Origin: Clostridium acetobutylicum ATCC 824
Lineage (GTDB): Bacteria; Bacillota; Clostridia; Clostridiales; Clostridiaceae
Reading direction: 5' to 3'
Length of the DNA stretch: 64,000 bases
Assembly: GCF_000008765.1 (NCBI RefSeq)
Contig: NC_003030.1
Location: 778,001-842,000 of the forward strand
Below are positions 26,608-35,705 of this stretch, one piece after another; the stretch's first letter is position 1; every line of letters begins with the position of its first letter. The position numbers and the translations under genes are program-made. The notes under the pieces were generated by a model. The model was not told where the DNA came from. It saw only the letters and a program-made list of their open reading frames with translations, and did no database searches.

Positions 26608-28086
26608 ATGAAAAATGTTATAAAGATAAATGAAAAAGATAATGTTGTAGTTGCTTTAAATGATTTAAACAAAGGCGATGTAATTGAAATAGATGGAAAA
26701 GTAATTACAGCAGAAGAGCCTGTAAAAAAAGGTCATAAAATTGCAATTACAGATATACAAAAGAACTCTAATATATATAAGTATGGATTTCCTATTGGTC
26801 ATGCGTTAGAAGAAATAAAAAAAGGTCAATGGGTACATACTCATAATATAAAAACCAATTTGGATGGAATAAAGGATTATGAGTACAATAAACAAACTTT
26901 TGAGAATCCATTTAAAAATGAAAATTTAACTTTTAAGGGTTATAGAAGAGAAGACGGAACAGTAGGAATAAGAAATGAATTATGGATAGTTCCAACTGTT
27001 GGTTGTGTGAATGGTACAGCTGATTTAATAGCTGAAAGATTTAAAAGTGAAACTGAGTTTAAAGATGTACATGTATTTAAGCATAATTTTGGATGTTCAC
27101 AGCTTGGTGATGATCACAATAACACAAGAACTATATTAGGTAACATTGTAAAGCATCCTAATGCAGGAGGAGTATTAGTTCTTGGACTTGGTTGCGAAAA
27201 TAATACTATGGAGAGTTTCAAGGAATCACTTCATAGCTACAATAAAGAAAGAGTAAGATTTTTAATAGCTCAAGATGTAGAAGATGAAATATCTTCCGGA
27301 TGTGAGTTGTTAAAAGAATTATATGAAAAGATACAAAAGGATGAAAGAGAAGAGGTATCTATTTCAGAACTTAAAATAGGACTTAAATGTGGAGCATCAG
27401 ATGGTTTTTCTGGAATAACTGCAAATCCACTTTTAGGAAAGTTATCAGACTTTTTAATAGCACAGGGTGGAACAACTATACTTACAGAAGTTCCTGAAAT
27501 GTTTGGAGCAGAAACAATACTCATGAATAGGGCAAAAGATGAGAAAGTATTTGCAAAAACGGTAAACTTGATTAATGATTTTAAAAAATATTTCATGAGC
27601 TATAATCAACCTGTATATGAAAATCCTTCTCCAGGAAACAAAGCAGGTGGAATAACTACATTAGAAGATAAATCATTAGGATGTACACAAAAATCAGGAA
27701 GCTCTGAAGTAGTTGGAGTACTTAAGTACGGAGAAACTTTAGAAAATAAAGGGTTAAATCTTTTAAGTGCGCCAGGTAATGATTTAGTGGCATCTACTGC
27801 TCTTGCATCGGCAGGATGTCATATGGTGTTGTTTACAACTGGTAGAGGTACACCATTTGGAACTTTTGTGCCAACTGTTAAGATTTCAACTAACTCAGAT
27901 ATATATAATAAGAAGAAAAATTGGATAGATTTTAATGCGGGTGCACTTTTAGAAAATCAATCTATGGATCAAGTGCTTAAAGAATTTATTAATTATTTAC
28001 TCGGAGTTGCAAACGGAAATATGGCAAACAATGAGAAAAATAACATAAGAGAAATATCTATATTTAAAAACGGTGTAACACTATAA
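26608..28086 (+). CDS. uxaA: altronate dehydratase
   Basis: A 492-residue iron-dependent enzyme converting D-altronate to 2-keto-3-deoxygluconate. It has the N-terminal SAF domain (about 1-75, with KGHKIAI) and the GD_AH catalytic domain (GYRREDGTVGIRNE, then HNFGCSQLG, LGCENN, LKCGASDGFSG and TEVPEMFGAE). Follows uxaB on the same transcript. The kinase and aldolase that would process ketodeoxygluconate are not in the window. Confidence 0.96.
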   Translation: MKNVIKINEKDNVVVALNDLNKGDVIEIDGKVITAEEPVKKGHKIAITDIQKNSNIYKYGFPIGHALEEIKKGQWVHTHNIKTNLDGIKDYEYNKQTFENPFKNENLTFKGYRREDGTVGIRNELWIVPTVGCVNGTADLIAERFKSETEFKDVHVFKHNFGCSQLGDDHNNTRTILGNIVKHPNAGGVLVLGLGCENNTMESFKESLHSYNKERVRFLIAQDVEDEISSGCELLKELYEKIQKDEREEVSISELKIGLKCGASDGFSGITANPLLGKLSDFLIAQGGTTILTEVPEMFGAETILMNRAKDEKVFAKTVNLINDFKKYFMSYNQPVYENPSPGNKAGGITTLEDKSLGCTQKSGSSEVVGVLKYGETLENKGLNLLSAPGNDLVASTALASAGCHMVLFTTGRGTPFGTFVPTVKISTNSDIYNKKKNWIDFNAGALLENQSMDQVLKEFINYLLGVANGNMANNEKNNIREISIFKNGVTL

Positions 28087-28120
28087 AAAACAACGACGCT
28101 GACTAACTTCTAAAATATGA

Positions 28121-28172
28121 AGCTTATGAAGCTGCACTATAAATGATGTAGTTGCAGTTTCATAAGCTATTT
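28121..28172 (+). terminator. hairpin after uxaA
   Basis: AGCTTATGAAGCTGCA (28121-28136) pairs with TGCAGTTTCATAAGCT (28153-28168). It has no run of Ts, and the next gene's ribosome site begins 11 bases later. It could be a weak terminator or a hairpin protecting or tuning the two parts of the operon. Confidence 0.55.
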
Positions 28173-28191
28173 AAAATTGGAGATGATAGCA

Positions 28192-29214
28192 ATGAATAAT
28201 AAGGATTTGTGGATAAAAGAAGAAATTATATGGAGTGAGCATAAATGTATACGTTTTGCTGCAGGTGGATATGAAGCACTAATAATACCTGATGTAGGTG
28301 GAAATGTTGTTGAATTAAAAGATACTAATAAGGGTGTAACTATTCTTAGAACACCAAAAAAAGATTTGAAGTTTGAAGATTTTAAAAATAGACCACAGGT
28401 TTATGGTCTTCCAGTATTATTTCCTCCAAACAGAATAGATGATGGTACTTTTAAACTAGGAGATAAAACATATAAGTTTCCTATAAATGAAGCTAAAAAT
28501 AATAATTATATACATGGATTTATAAAGAATAGCAAATGGACAGTACATAAAAAGAAAATAGATCAGGATAAAGCATTAGTAGAGGTCGTTTTTGATTTTA
28601 CAAAGGAAAATGAAGCTTATAAATATTTTTCTCATGAATTTCAATTTAAATTAAGTTATGAGCTTTCGAGTAAAGGATTAAAACAAACTACGAGCGTTGT
28701 AAATTTAAGCAGCGAAGAAATGCCATTATCAGTTGGATATCATAGTGCATTTAATGTTCCTTTCATAGAAGGAAGTGAAGACAGTAACTGTAGGGTTAAA
28801 ATTTCAATCGATAAGTTCTGGAAACAGGATTCAAGAAATCTTCCTACAGGAGAAAGTTTTGCACCTACAGGAGAACAAAAAGAATATTTAGAAAATGGAG
28901 TAGCCGTAGCTTCACATCCTATAGAATCTTTATTTTCTTTAAAGGATATTGATGTTAATGGTAAGACTTTTAGAGGAGCATGTATAGAAGATGCTTCAAA
29001 GAATACAAGAGTTGTTTATGAAATGAGCAGTGAATATAAATACCTTGTTATATGGAATGATATGGGTGATAAAAAGTATGCTTGTATAGAACCTCAAACA
29101 AGTATTATAAATTCACCTAATGTAAAATTAGATAGAAGTGTATCTGGTTTTAAAACTCTTAAGCCTAATGAAAGCTGGAGTGGAGTTTGTAAATTATATA
29201 TAGAGAATATGTAA
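28192..29214 (+). CDS. aldose 1-epimerase-like (GalM superfamily) protein
   Basis: A 340-residue protein of the galactose mutarotase beta-sandwich fold. Visible are LPVLFPPNRIDDG (the sugar-binding NRI segment), the histidine in NYIHGFIKN and a later GYHSAFNVPF, a second active-site histidine. Such enzymes interconvert alpha and beta sugar anomers. As the last gene of the galacturonate cluster it may equilibrate galacturonate or another uronate; that is inference. ATG 28192 is preceded by GGAGATGA; the TTG at 28177 overlaps that site. Confidence 0.82.
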   Translation: MNNKDLWIKEEIIWSEHKCIRFAAGGYEALIIPDVGGNVVELKDTNKGVTILRTPKKDLKFEDFKNRPQVYGLPVLFPPNRIDDGTFKLGDKTYKFPINEAKNNNYIHGFIKNSKWTVHKKKIDQDKALVEVVFDFTKENEAYKYFSHEFQFKLSYELSSKGLKQTTSVVNLSSEEMPLSVGYHSAFNVPFIEGSEDSNCRVKISIDKFWKQDSRNLPTGESFAPTGEQKEYLENGVAVASHPIESLFSLKDIDVNGKTFRGACIEDASKNTRVVYEMSSEYKYLVIWNDMGDKKYACIEPQTSIINSPNVKLDRSVSGFKTLKPNESWSGVCKLYIENM

Positions 29215-29252
29215 AACTAAAATAATATTAGATAAGTAAATAATCAAACGCG

Positions 29253-29296
29253 AAAGATGATTTTTTTAAAAAGCTTAAGAAATCATCTTTTTCTTT
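29253..29296 (+). terminator. intrinsic terminator
   Basis: AAAGATGATTT (29253-29263) pairs with AAATCATCTTT (29280-29290), followed by TTCTTTG. It ends the uxa cluster. Confidence 0.8.
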
Positions 29297-29381
29297 GTTA
29301 TAACATGATATAACTAATTAAAAAAATGTGATAAAATGTAGATGTGTTTGGAGAATATGTTCTAAATTAAGGAGAGATTAT

Positions 29382-30212
29382 ATGAAGTATAAATTAATAT
29401 GTGTAGATATGGATGGTACGGTACTTGATGACGAAAAAAAAATAAGCAATGAAAATATAGAGGCAATGAAAAGGGCTCATGATGCAGGAGTTAAAATAGC
29501 AATTTGTACAGGAAGGCTTTTTGCAAGTGCGTTAGCATATTCTGATATATTAGGAGTAAAAGCTCCTTTAATAGCTTCAAATGGTGGCTATATAAGGGAA
29601 AAAGATAATGACAATGTTATATACGAAAGCTATTTGAAAAATGAGGAAGCGAAGGATATATACCATATAATAGAGAAATACAATGTATCTATGTTTTTCA
29701 ATACCTATAATACGGTTATATCAAATAAAGAATTTGAAGAAAACTATACATATAACAAATTTAACGATAACCTTCCGAAAGAAAAGAGAGTAAAACTTGT
29801 TTATCCCAAAAATATGGATAAGTTTTTAGAAGAAAATGTTGGCGAAATATTAAAATGTATATGTATTGACAAAGATGTAGAAAAACTTAAATTGCTAAGA
29901 AAAGAGATAGAGTCTCTTAATAGATTTGATGTTGTAAGTTCTGGTGAATTTAATTTTGAAATTATGCCAAAGGGTGTTTCGAAGGGAAAGGCAGTAAAGA
30001 TGCTCGCTGCTTTTTACAATATAAAACAAGATGAAGTTATTTGTATTGGTGACAATGAAAATGATCTTTCAATGATAAAATGTGCTGGGATTGGTATAGC
30101 AATGGGAAATGCTGAGGATAGTATTAAACAAATTGCAGACTATGTTACAGATACAAATAATAATTCTGGAGTTGCAAAAGCCATAGATAAATTTATATTT
30201 AATGAAGAATAG
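29382..30212 (+). CDS. Cof-type HAD-superfamily sugar phosphatase
   Basis: A 276-residue cytoplasmic phosphatase of the HAD IIB (Cof) type. Motif I is CVDMDGTVLDDE near the N-terminus with the nucleophilic aspartate, motif II ICTGR, and motif IV IGDNENDLSMI near residue 222 with a C2B cap between. They dephosphorylate sugar phosphates or similar metabolites; the substrate is unknown. ATG 29382 follows AAGGAGAG; the upstream start at 29328 has no ribosome site. Confidence 0.9.
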   Translation: MKYKLICVDMDGTVLDDEKKISNENIEAMKRAHDAGVKIAICTGRLFASALAYSDILGVKAPLIASNGGYIREKDNDNVIYESYLKNEEAKDIYHIIEKYNVSMFFNTYNTVISNKEFEENYTYNKFNDNLPKEKRVKLVYPKNMDKFLEENVGEILKCICIDKDVEKLKLLRKEIESLNRFDVVSSGEFNFEIMPKGVSKGKAVKMLAAFYNIKQDEVICIGDNENDLSMIKCAGIGIAMGNAEDSIKQIADYVTDTNNNSGVAKAIDKFIFNEE

Positions 30213-30267
30213 TCAACTAAGTATATTGCTGAAGTTTTAGTAAATACTACCTGTAAGAGGTGGTAAT

Positions 30268-31278
30268 ATGGAAAATATGTTTAGAAGAGTTATATTTGAA
30301 AAGAAAGCTTTAGATTATCCAATGGGACGTGATATTTTAAGGCAATTTGAAAATACAGATATAGAAATAAGATATTCAGAAACGGGAAGAATAACTGGAA
30401 TACCAGGAAAAGATGAGGCGCAGTCTTTTTTTGAGGGGAAAAACACACTTGTGGTAGGGGTTAGACGTGAACTAGATTTTCAAACCTGTAAGCCATCTGC
30501 AAATTATCAATTACCCATCGTAAGTGGGTGTGCTGCAATGTGTGAATATTGTTACTTAAATACTCATGGAGGCAAGAAGCCTTATGTTAAAATCAATGTT
30601 AATTTAGATGATATTTTAAGTAAAGCAGGTGAGTATATAGAAAAAAGAAAGCCTGATATTACAGTCTTTGAAGGGGCTGCAATCTCTGATCCGGTTCCTG
30701 TAGAAAGATACAGTGGGGCACTTAAAAAGGCTATTGAGTACTTTGGCAAAAATGAATATTCTAGGTTTAGGTTTGTTACAAAGTATGCGGATATAAGTGA
30801 ATTGCTGGCGGTACAGCATAATAATCATACAACCATAAGATTTAGCATAAATACTCCAAGAGTTATAAAGAATTATGAGCATAGGACATCAAGTCTTGAA
30901 GATAGAATAGAGTCAGCCTATAATATTTTAAATAGTGGATATAAAACTGGGTTTATAGTAGGCCCTGTATTTTTATATGAAAATTGGAAGAAGGAATATG
31001 AAGAACTCTTAAAGAAAGCTAGTGATAAATTAGGAGATAAAGAATTAGAATTTGAAATAATATCCCATAGATTTACTACGAGCGCTAAAAATAAAATACT
31101 AAAGGTTTTTCCGAATACTAAACTTCCTATGGATGATGAAGCTAGAAAGTTTAAATTCGGTCAATTTGGATATGGAAAGTATGTATATGATAAAGATGAC
31201 ATGCAGGAAATTAAAGAATTTTTTATTAACAATATAAATTTATATTTTAACAAGGCAACAATTAAGTATATAATTTAA
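30268..31278 (+). CDS. splB: spore photoproduct lyase
   Basis: A 336-residue radical-SAM enzyme that reverses the UV-induced thymine dimer (spore photoproduct) in germinating spores. The cluster motif is the C-x3-C-x2-C of GCAAMCEYCYLN (about residues 91-98). The segment after it (NTHGGKKPYVKINVN) is typical for SplB. AGAGGTGG precedes the ATG. It is typically made in the forespore. Its presence confirms a spore-former. No splA-like regulator is seen beside it. Confidence 0.92.
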   Translation: MENMFRRVIFEKKALDYPMGRDILRQFENTDIEIRYSETGRITGIPGKDEAQSFFEGKNTLVVGVRRELDFQTCKPSANYQLPIVSGCAAMCEYCYLNTHGGKKPYVKINVNLDDILSKAGEYIEKRKPDITVFEGAAISDPVPVERYSGALKKAIEYFGKNEYSRFRFVTKYADISELLAVQHNNHTTIRFSINTPRVIKNYEHRTSSLEDRIESAYNILNSGYKTGFIVGPVFLYENWKKEYEELLKKASDKLGDKELEFEIISHRFTTSAKNKILKVFPNTKLPMDDEARKFKFGQFGYGKYVYDKDDMQEIKEFFINNINLYFNKATIKYII

Positions 31279-31308
31279 GTGATATTGTTTTATTTACTAC
31301 ATATAAAA

Positions 31309-31363
31309 GCGTAGTTTCAAATAGTAAAAGGCTATTAAGTTTTTACTGTTTTAAAAGCTGCGC
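31309..31363 (+). terminator. imperfect hairpin after splB
   Basis: A long imperfect stem joins 31309-31329 and 31341-31363, with AGTAAAA/TTTTACT at its core and GCG/CGC at its base. There is no T-run. It may be a terminator or RNA-stabilising hairpin. Confidence 0.45.
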
Positions 31364-31417
31364 ACTAGAATAAGTTATTTAAGTAATATATAATTATTAC
31401 TTGTAGGGGGTACTTCT

Positions 31418-31900
31418 ATGATTTTAGGACAAGAAAATTTAAACATAGTATTATTTCAGCCAGAAATTCCTCAGAACACAGGGAATATAGCTAGGACGTG
31501 TGTGTTAACCAATTCTAAATTACACCTTATTAAACCACTTGGGTTTAGTTTAGACGAGAAGCATCTTAGAAGAGCGGGACTTGATTATTGGAAAGACCTA
31601 GATTTAAGTCTGTATGACTCTTACGATGAGTTAAGAGAGAAGTACAAGGATTCTACTTTTTATTTTTCTACAACTCATGGTAATGGTTTTTACGATGACG
31701 TTAAATTTAATCAAGGTGATTTTATAATTTTTGGAAGAGAATCTTGTGGTCTTCCTGATGAGATAAGGGAAAGTGATCCTGATAGGTGTATAAGAGTTCC
31801 AATGGTAAAAACATCTACTAGATCGCTTAATTTATCAAATACTGTTGCAATAGTTGCTTATGAGGCTATAAGACAGTTTGGTTTTCCCAATATGAAATAA
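31418..31900 (+). CDS. trmL: tRNA (cytidine/uridine-34 2'-O)-methyltransferase
   Basis: A 160-residue SPOUT-class methyltransferase (CspR/YibK/TrmL type) that methylates the ribose of the wobble nucleotide of tRNA-Leu isoacceptors. The start NIVLFQPEIPQNTGNIARTC, the middle IFGRESCGLP and the terminal VPMVKTSTRSLNLSNTVAIV motif of the knotted SAM site are all present. Usual length. GGGGG lies upstream of the ATG. It is followed 16 bp later by a degV gene. Confidence 0.93.
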   Translation: MILGQENLNIVLFQPEIPQNTGNIARTCVLTNSKLHLIKPLGFSLDEKHLRRAGLDYWKDLDLSLYDSYDELREKYKDSTFYFSTTHGNGFYDDVKFNQGDFIIFGRESCGLPDEIRESDPDRCIRVPMVKTSTRSLNLSNTVAIVAYEAIRQFGFPNMK

Positions 31901-31916
31901 GATAGGGGGAAAGTGA

Positions 31917-32756
31917 GTGGAAAAAATAAAAATAGTAACAGATAGTACATGTGATTTGCCAGAGTATATAATAAGTAAGTTTGATATTGAGGTATTGCCA
32001 CTTATGGTCAATGTAAAGGGAAAATCATATTTTGATATTGTCGACATAAATTTCAAGCAGCTTTCGAAAATTATGGATGAAGAAAATATATTTCCTACTA
32101 CGTCTCAGGTAACACCAAAAAGATTTAATGATTGCTTTGCAAAGTATCTTAAGGAAGGTTACAAAATTATATGCATAAATATGTCTTCAAAGATGAGTGG
32201 CACTTACCAATCTGCCTGTATAGCTAAGGATATGCTTGAGTCAGAGGATGTTGTCGTTATTGACAGTCTTAACGTGACTTCAGGACTTGGAGTGTTGGTT
32301 TTAAAGGCATGTAGATTGAGAGAAGAGGGAAAATCCTTTGAAGAGATAAAAAATGAAATTATAGAAACAATTCCTCATGTTAAAAGTGCACTTGCTTTTG
32401 AAAGGCTAGATAATTTAATTAAAGGTGGAAGGTTATCAAAGACAGCAGGAACTATAGGAAACTTACTTGGAATAAAGCTTATACTAGAAGTTAAAGATGG
32501 AGAAATGGCAATAAAAGATAAGGTACGTGGAAATAAAAAAGCAGCAAGAGTTGTTTTGGATTGTATAAAAGATGAAAGTATGAATAAGGAAGAAACCACA
32601 TTGCTTTTAAATGCTGAAAATGATGATATTTTACCAATATTAAGGCAAAAGCTTATTGAACAAGAAAATAAATTTATAGAATGTGAAGTTGGTTGTGTTG
32701 TAGGAGCTCATTCAGGAACTAAAGCCTGTGGAGTATTTTTTATAGAGAAATATTAA
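31917..32756 (+). CDS. DegV family fatty-acid-binding protein
   Basis: A 279-residue DegV-type protein. Such proteins bind a fatty acid and in the FakB subset hand it to the FakA kinase. The signature TDSTCDLP at residues 8-15 and the central ISS-like MSSKMSGTYQSA segment and GGRLSK are present. GTG start at 31917 with GGGGGAAAG upstream. No fakA gene is near. Ligand specificity cannot be told. Confidence 0.88.
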   Translation: MEKIKIVTDSTCDLPEYIISKFDIEVLPLMVNVKGKSYFDIVDINFKQLSKIMDEENIFPTTSQVTPKRFNDCFAKYLKEGYKIICINMSSKMSGTYQSACIAKDMLESEDVVVIDSLNVTSGLGVLVLKACRLREEGKSFEEIKNEIIETIPHVKSALAFERLDNLIKGGRLSKTAGTIGNLLGIKLILEVKDGEMAIKDKVRGNKKAARVVLDCIKDESMNKEETTLLLNAENDDILPILRQKLIEQENKFIECEVGCVVGAHSGTKACGVFFIEKY

Positions 32757-32793
32757 TAGATTATTATAAAAGCACTTATTTTTTTATTAAATA

Positions 32794-32822
32794 TTGATTT
32801 TTTTTCAAAAATAACGTATATT
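32794..32822 (+). promoter_or_regulatory. promoter of the nucleoside transporter operon
   Basis: TTGATT (32794-32799), a 17-base spacer and TATATT (32817-32822), giving a leader of about 175 bases. Confidence 0.6.
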
Positions 32823-32828
32823 AGTTAA

Positions 32829-32976
32829 GGAGTTAAAATTGTATATATTTGTATTAAATTATAATAATAGTTTATACAAGGTTATTTATGGTTTGTGATT
32901 TTAAGGACTTAACTAGATTTTAATTAAACTTATCCATATAACGTTTGTACAAAACTTATGTGGGTAAGTTTTTTTA
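32829..32976 (+). promoter_or_regulatory. attenuator-like leader of the BMP transporter operon
   Basis: The leader can form TTGTATA (32839-32845) with TATACAA (32873-32879), and AGTTAAAAT (32831-32839) with a complementary stretch near 32898-32909. It ends in a long hairpin AACTTATCC/GGGTAAGTT (32927-32970) followed by at least five Ts, just upstream of the lipoprotein ribosome site. A terminator placed before the first gene suggests a riboswitch or attenuator. I do not see the conserved purine riboswitch core, so the class is unknown. Confidence 0.55.
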
Positions 32977-33002
32977 TATATAAGTTTTAAGGGGGAGAAT
33001 CA

Positions 33003-34076
33003 ATGATAAAAAAGAAAACAATAGCAATATTAACAACAGTTATGATAGTAGCAGGATTGTTTGCAGGTTGCAGTAGCACTTCATCAGGTTCAGGAAACAG
33101 TAAAGATACTAAAAAAGTTAAAGTAGGACTTTCAACTGACGAGGGAGGACTTAATGACAAATCCTTTAATCAGGGAGCTGATGAAGGAATAAAAAAAGCT
33201 GCAAAGGAGTATTCTGTTGACTATAAGGCAATAGAATCAAAGAAAAAAGATGATTATCAGCCTAATTTACAATCATTAATAGATAACGATTCAGATTTGG
33301 TATTTGGTGTTGGATATCAAATGGCAGATGATTTAGCAACAATTGCAAAAAAGTATCCTGATAAAAAATTTGCGATAATAGATGATGCATATGATAAGCA
33401 GCCTAAGAATATAATGTCATTAGTATTTAAAGAACAAGAAGGTTCATTTTTAATGGGTGTTATAGCAGGAAAGATGACAAAAACTAATAAAATTGGTTTT
33501 GTAGGAGGAAAGGATCAACCACTTATAAATAAATTTTTGTCTGGGTATATAGCAGGAGCTAAGACGGTTAATCCTAATATAACAGTCGAGAAAAATTATA
33601 CTAACGATTATTCTGATACAAGCAAGGGTAAAGAGGTTGCAACTTCATTGTATAATGGAGGATGCGATATTGTTTACCATGCAGCTGGTGGAGCGGGAAT
33701 CGGAGTATTTGATGTTGCCAAATCGTTAAGAGATCAAGGTAAAGATGTTTGGGCTATAGGTGTTGATAAGGATCAAGCAGCTGGACTTCCTAAATATGCA
33801 GATGTAATACTTACAAGTATGGTAAAGAGGGTCGATATAGCTACATACAATACAGTAAAAGACCTTGTAAAGGGCAAAAAATTTGAAGGCGGAAAAGTTG
33901 AAAGCTTTGGACTTAAGGAAGATGGTGTTGGTGTTGCACCAACTTCAAATAAGCATGTGCCTAGTGAAGTATTGTCTCTAGTTGACAAATACAAAAAAGC
34001 AATAATTGATGGAAAAATAGTTGTTCCAGATACTGTTGATAAGGCGCAAACATTTAAGACGGATCAAATAAAATAA
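33003..34076 (+). CDS. BMP-family nucleoside-binding lipoprotein (YufN/Med-like)
   Basis: A 357-residue lipoprotein: a signal peptide ending LFAGC, with lipidation predicted at the cysteine near residue 23, a low-complexity linker (STSSGSGNS) and a periplasmic-binding-type BMP domain (VGLSTDEGGLNDKSFNQGA onward). BMP proteins such as PnrA of Treponema and YufN of B. subtilis capture purine nucleosides at the cell surface. AAGGGGGAG precedes the ATG. First gene of an operon with an ABC ATPase and two permeases. Confidence 0.93.
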   Translation: MIKKKTIAILTTVMIVAGLFAGCSSTSSGSGNSKDTKKVKVGLSTDEGGLNDKSFNQGADEGIKKAAKEYSVDYKAIESKKKDDYQPNLQSLIDNDSDLVFGVGYQMADDLATIAKKYPDKKFAIIDDAYDKQPKNIMSLVFKEQEGSFLMGVIAGKMTKTNKIGFVGGKDQPLINKFLSGYIAGAKTVNPNITVEKNYTNDYSDTSKGKEVATSLYNGGCDIVYHAAGGAGIGVFDVAKSLRDQGKDVWAIGVDKDQAAGLPKYADVILTSMVKRVDIATYNTVKDLVKGKKFEGGKVESFGLKEDGVGVAPTSNKHVPSEVLSLVDKYKKAIIDGKIVVPDTVDKAQTFKTDQIK

Positions 34077-34082
34077 ATTTAG

Positions 34083-34112
34083 AAAAGCTGGGTTAGTTGC
34101 TCAGCTTTTTAT
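34083..34112 (+). terminator. attenuating terminator within the transporter operon
   Basis: AAAAGCTG (34083-34090) pairs with CAGCTTTT (34102-34109). Sitting between the lipoprotein gene and the ATPase gene, it probably lets the binding protein be made in excess over the membrane parts. Confidence 0.75.
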
Positions 34113-34160
34113 AGAAATATAAAGATTTTTACTGTAAAAAAGTAGTTGAGGAGGATTTGA

Positions 34161-35705
34161 ATGGATAAAGTAATCGAGATGAAGGGGATTACTAAGGTCT
34201 TTCCGGGAACCATAGCAAATGACAATGTGAATTTTGAATTAACAAGGGGAGAAACTCATGTTTTACTAGGTGAAAATGGAGCTGGAAAAACTACGTTAAT
34301 GAATATATTATATGGTTTGTATCATCCAGAAAAAGGCCAGATTATTGTTAATGGTAAAAGTGTTCAGTTCAGTGGCCCAAATGATGCAATTAAAAGCGGT
34401 ATAGGAATGGTGCATCAACATTTTATGTTGGTTAATAACTTTACTGTTGCTGAAAACATAGTTCTAGGTATGGAACCTAAAAATGGCATAAGGGTTGATA
34501 TGGGTAAGGCTATTAATAATGTAAAAGAACTATCAGACAAATATGGTTTTGCTATTGAACCTAAGGCTATTATAGAGGATATATCAGTAGGCCAGCAACA
34601 AAAGGTTGAAATTTTAAAGGCGCTTTACAGAGGAGCAGATGTTTTAATTCTGGACGAGCCTACAGCTGTTTTAACGCCTCAAGAAATAGATGAACTTGGA
34701 GATATAATTGAAAACCTTAAGAAGGAAGGAAAATCAGTTATACTTATTACCCATAAATTAAAAGAAGTAATGAAGATGAGCGATAGAGTTACAATAATAA
34801 GAAGAGGTAAGGTCACAGGGACTGTTAATACAAAGGATACAAGTATTGATGAACTAGCAGAGCTTATGGTAGGAAGAAAGGTTAATCTTACTATTGCTAA
34901 AAAAGAAAGCAAAGCTGGAAAAGAAGTTCTAAGAGTTGAAGAACTTAAAGTTAAGGATCATAGGGATGTTTTAGTTGTAAAAGGTATTAATTTAGTTGTT
35001 AATTCGGGAGAAATACTAGGAATTGCAGGTGTTGACGGAAATGGACAATCAGAGTTTATAGAAGCGTTAACTGGACTTAAAAAAGTAGAATCAGGTAATG
35101 TAATACTTAATGGAAAGAATATTTCAGGAAAATCCGCAAAATACATAACCAATAGTGGTGTAGGACATATTCCTGAAGATAGGCATAAGAGGGGCTTAGT
35201 ACTTAAGTATTCACTTTATGAAAATTCTATACTTGGTATGCATCATAGAAAGCCATTTTCGAGAATGTTTAATATAAATTATAAGGCTGTTAGAAAACAC
35301 TGTAAAAAACTTATAGAGGAATTTGATATTAGAACGCCTAATGATGAGGTTAATGCGGCAGCTCTTTCGGGCGGAAATCAACAAAAGCTAGTAGTAGCAA
35401 GAGAAATATCTAGAAATCCAGATTTACTTATAGCATCTCAGCCGACTAGGGGACTTGATGTAGGGGCTATAGAATATATACATAAAAGAATTGTTGAAGA
35501 GAGGGATAAAGGAAAAGCTGTCCTTTTAGTTTCTCTTGAGCTTGATGAAATATTAGCCTTATCAGATAGAATAGCAGTTATGTATGATGGCAAAATAGTG
35601 GATGTTTTAGAGAGAAAAGATGCGGATGAAAAGAAGTTAGGCATACTTATGGCGGGAGGAAACTTAGATAAGAAAGAGAGTGTGAATACTGTTGAAGAAA
35701 GATAA
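34161..35705 (+). CDS. nucleoside ABC transporter ATP-binding protein (YufO-like)
   Basis: A 514-residue protein with two ABC ATPase domains in tandem. The first has Walker A GENGAGKTT (near residue 38), signature SVGQQQKVE and Walker B VLILDEPTAVL; the second has a degenerate Walker A GVDGNGQSE and signature LSGGNQQK. The second site probably has weak hydrolysis. It drives the two permeases that follow. GAGGAGG precedes the ATG. This is the arrangement of carbohydrate- and nucleoside-type double-ATPase transporters. Confidence 0.93.
   Translation: MDKVIEMKGITKVFPGTIANDNVNFELTRGETHVLLGENGAGKTTLMNILYGLYHPEKGQIIVNGKSVQFSGPNDAIKSGIGMVHQHFMLVNNFTVAENIVLGMEPKNGIRVDMGKAINNVKELSDKYGFAIEPKAIIEDISVGQQQKVEILKALYRGADVLILDEPTAVLTPQEIDELGDIIENLKKEGKSVILITHKLKEVMKMSDRVTIIRRGKVTGTVNTKDTSIDELAELMVGRKVNLTIAKKESKAGKEVLRVEELKVKDHRDVLVVKGINLVVNSGEILGIAGVDGNGQSEFIEALTGLKKVESGNVILNGKNISGKSAKYITNSGVGHIPEDRHKRGLVLKYSLYENSILGMHHRKPFSRMFNINYKAVRKHCKKLIEEFDIRTPNDEVNAAALSGGNQQKLVVAREISRNPDLLIASQPTRGLDVGAIEYIHKRIVEERDKGKAVLLVSLELDEILALSDRIAVMYDGKIVDVLERKDADEKKLGILMAGGNLDKKESVNTVEER

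Noticed and set aside
32829-32976. Purine or 2'-deoxyguanosine riboswitch before the nucleoside transporter
   Set aside because: The conserved core words of purine riboswitches are not found; reported as an unknown leader instead.
35692-35705. Frameshift or fusion between the ATPase and permease genes
   Set aside because: The 14-base overlap with a TTG start is ordinary translational coupling in this operon type.
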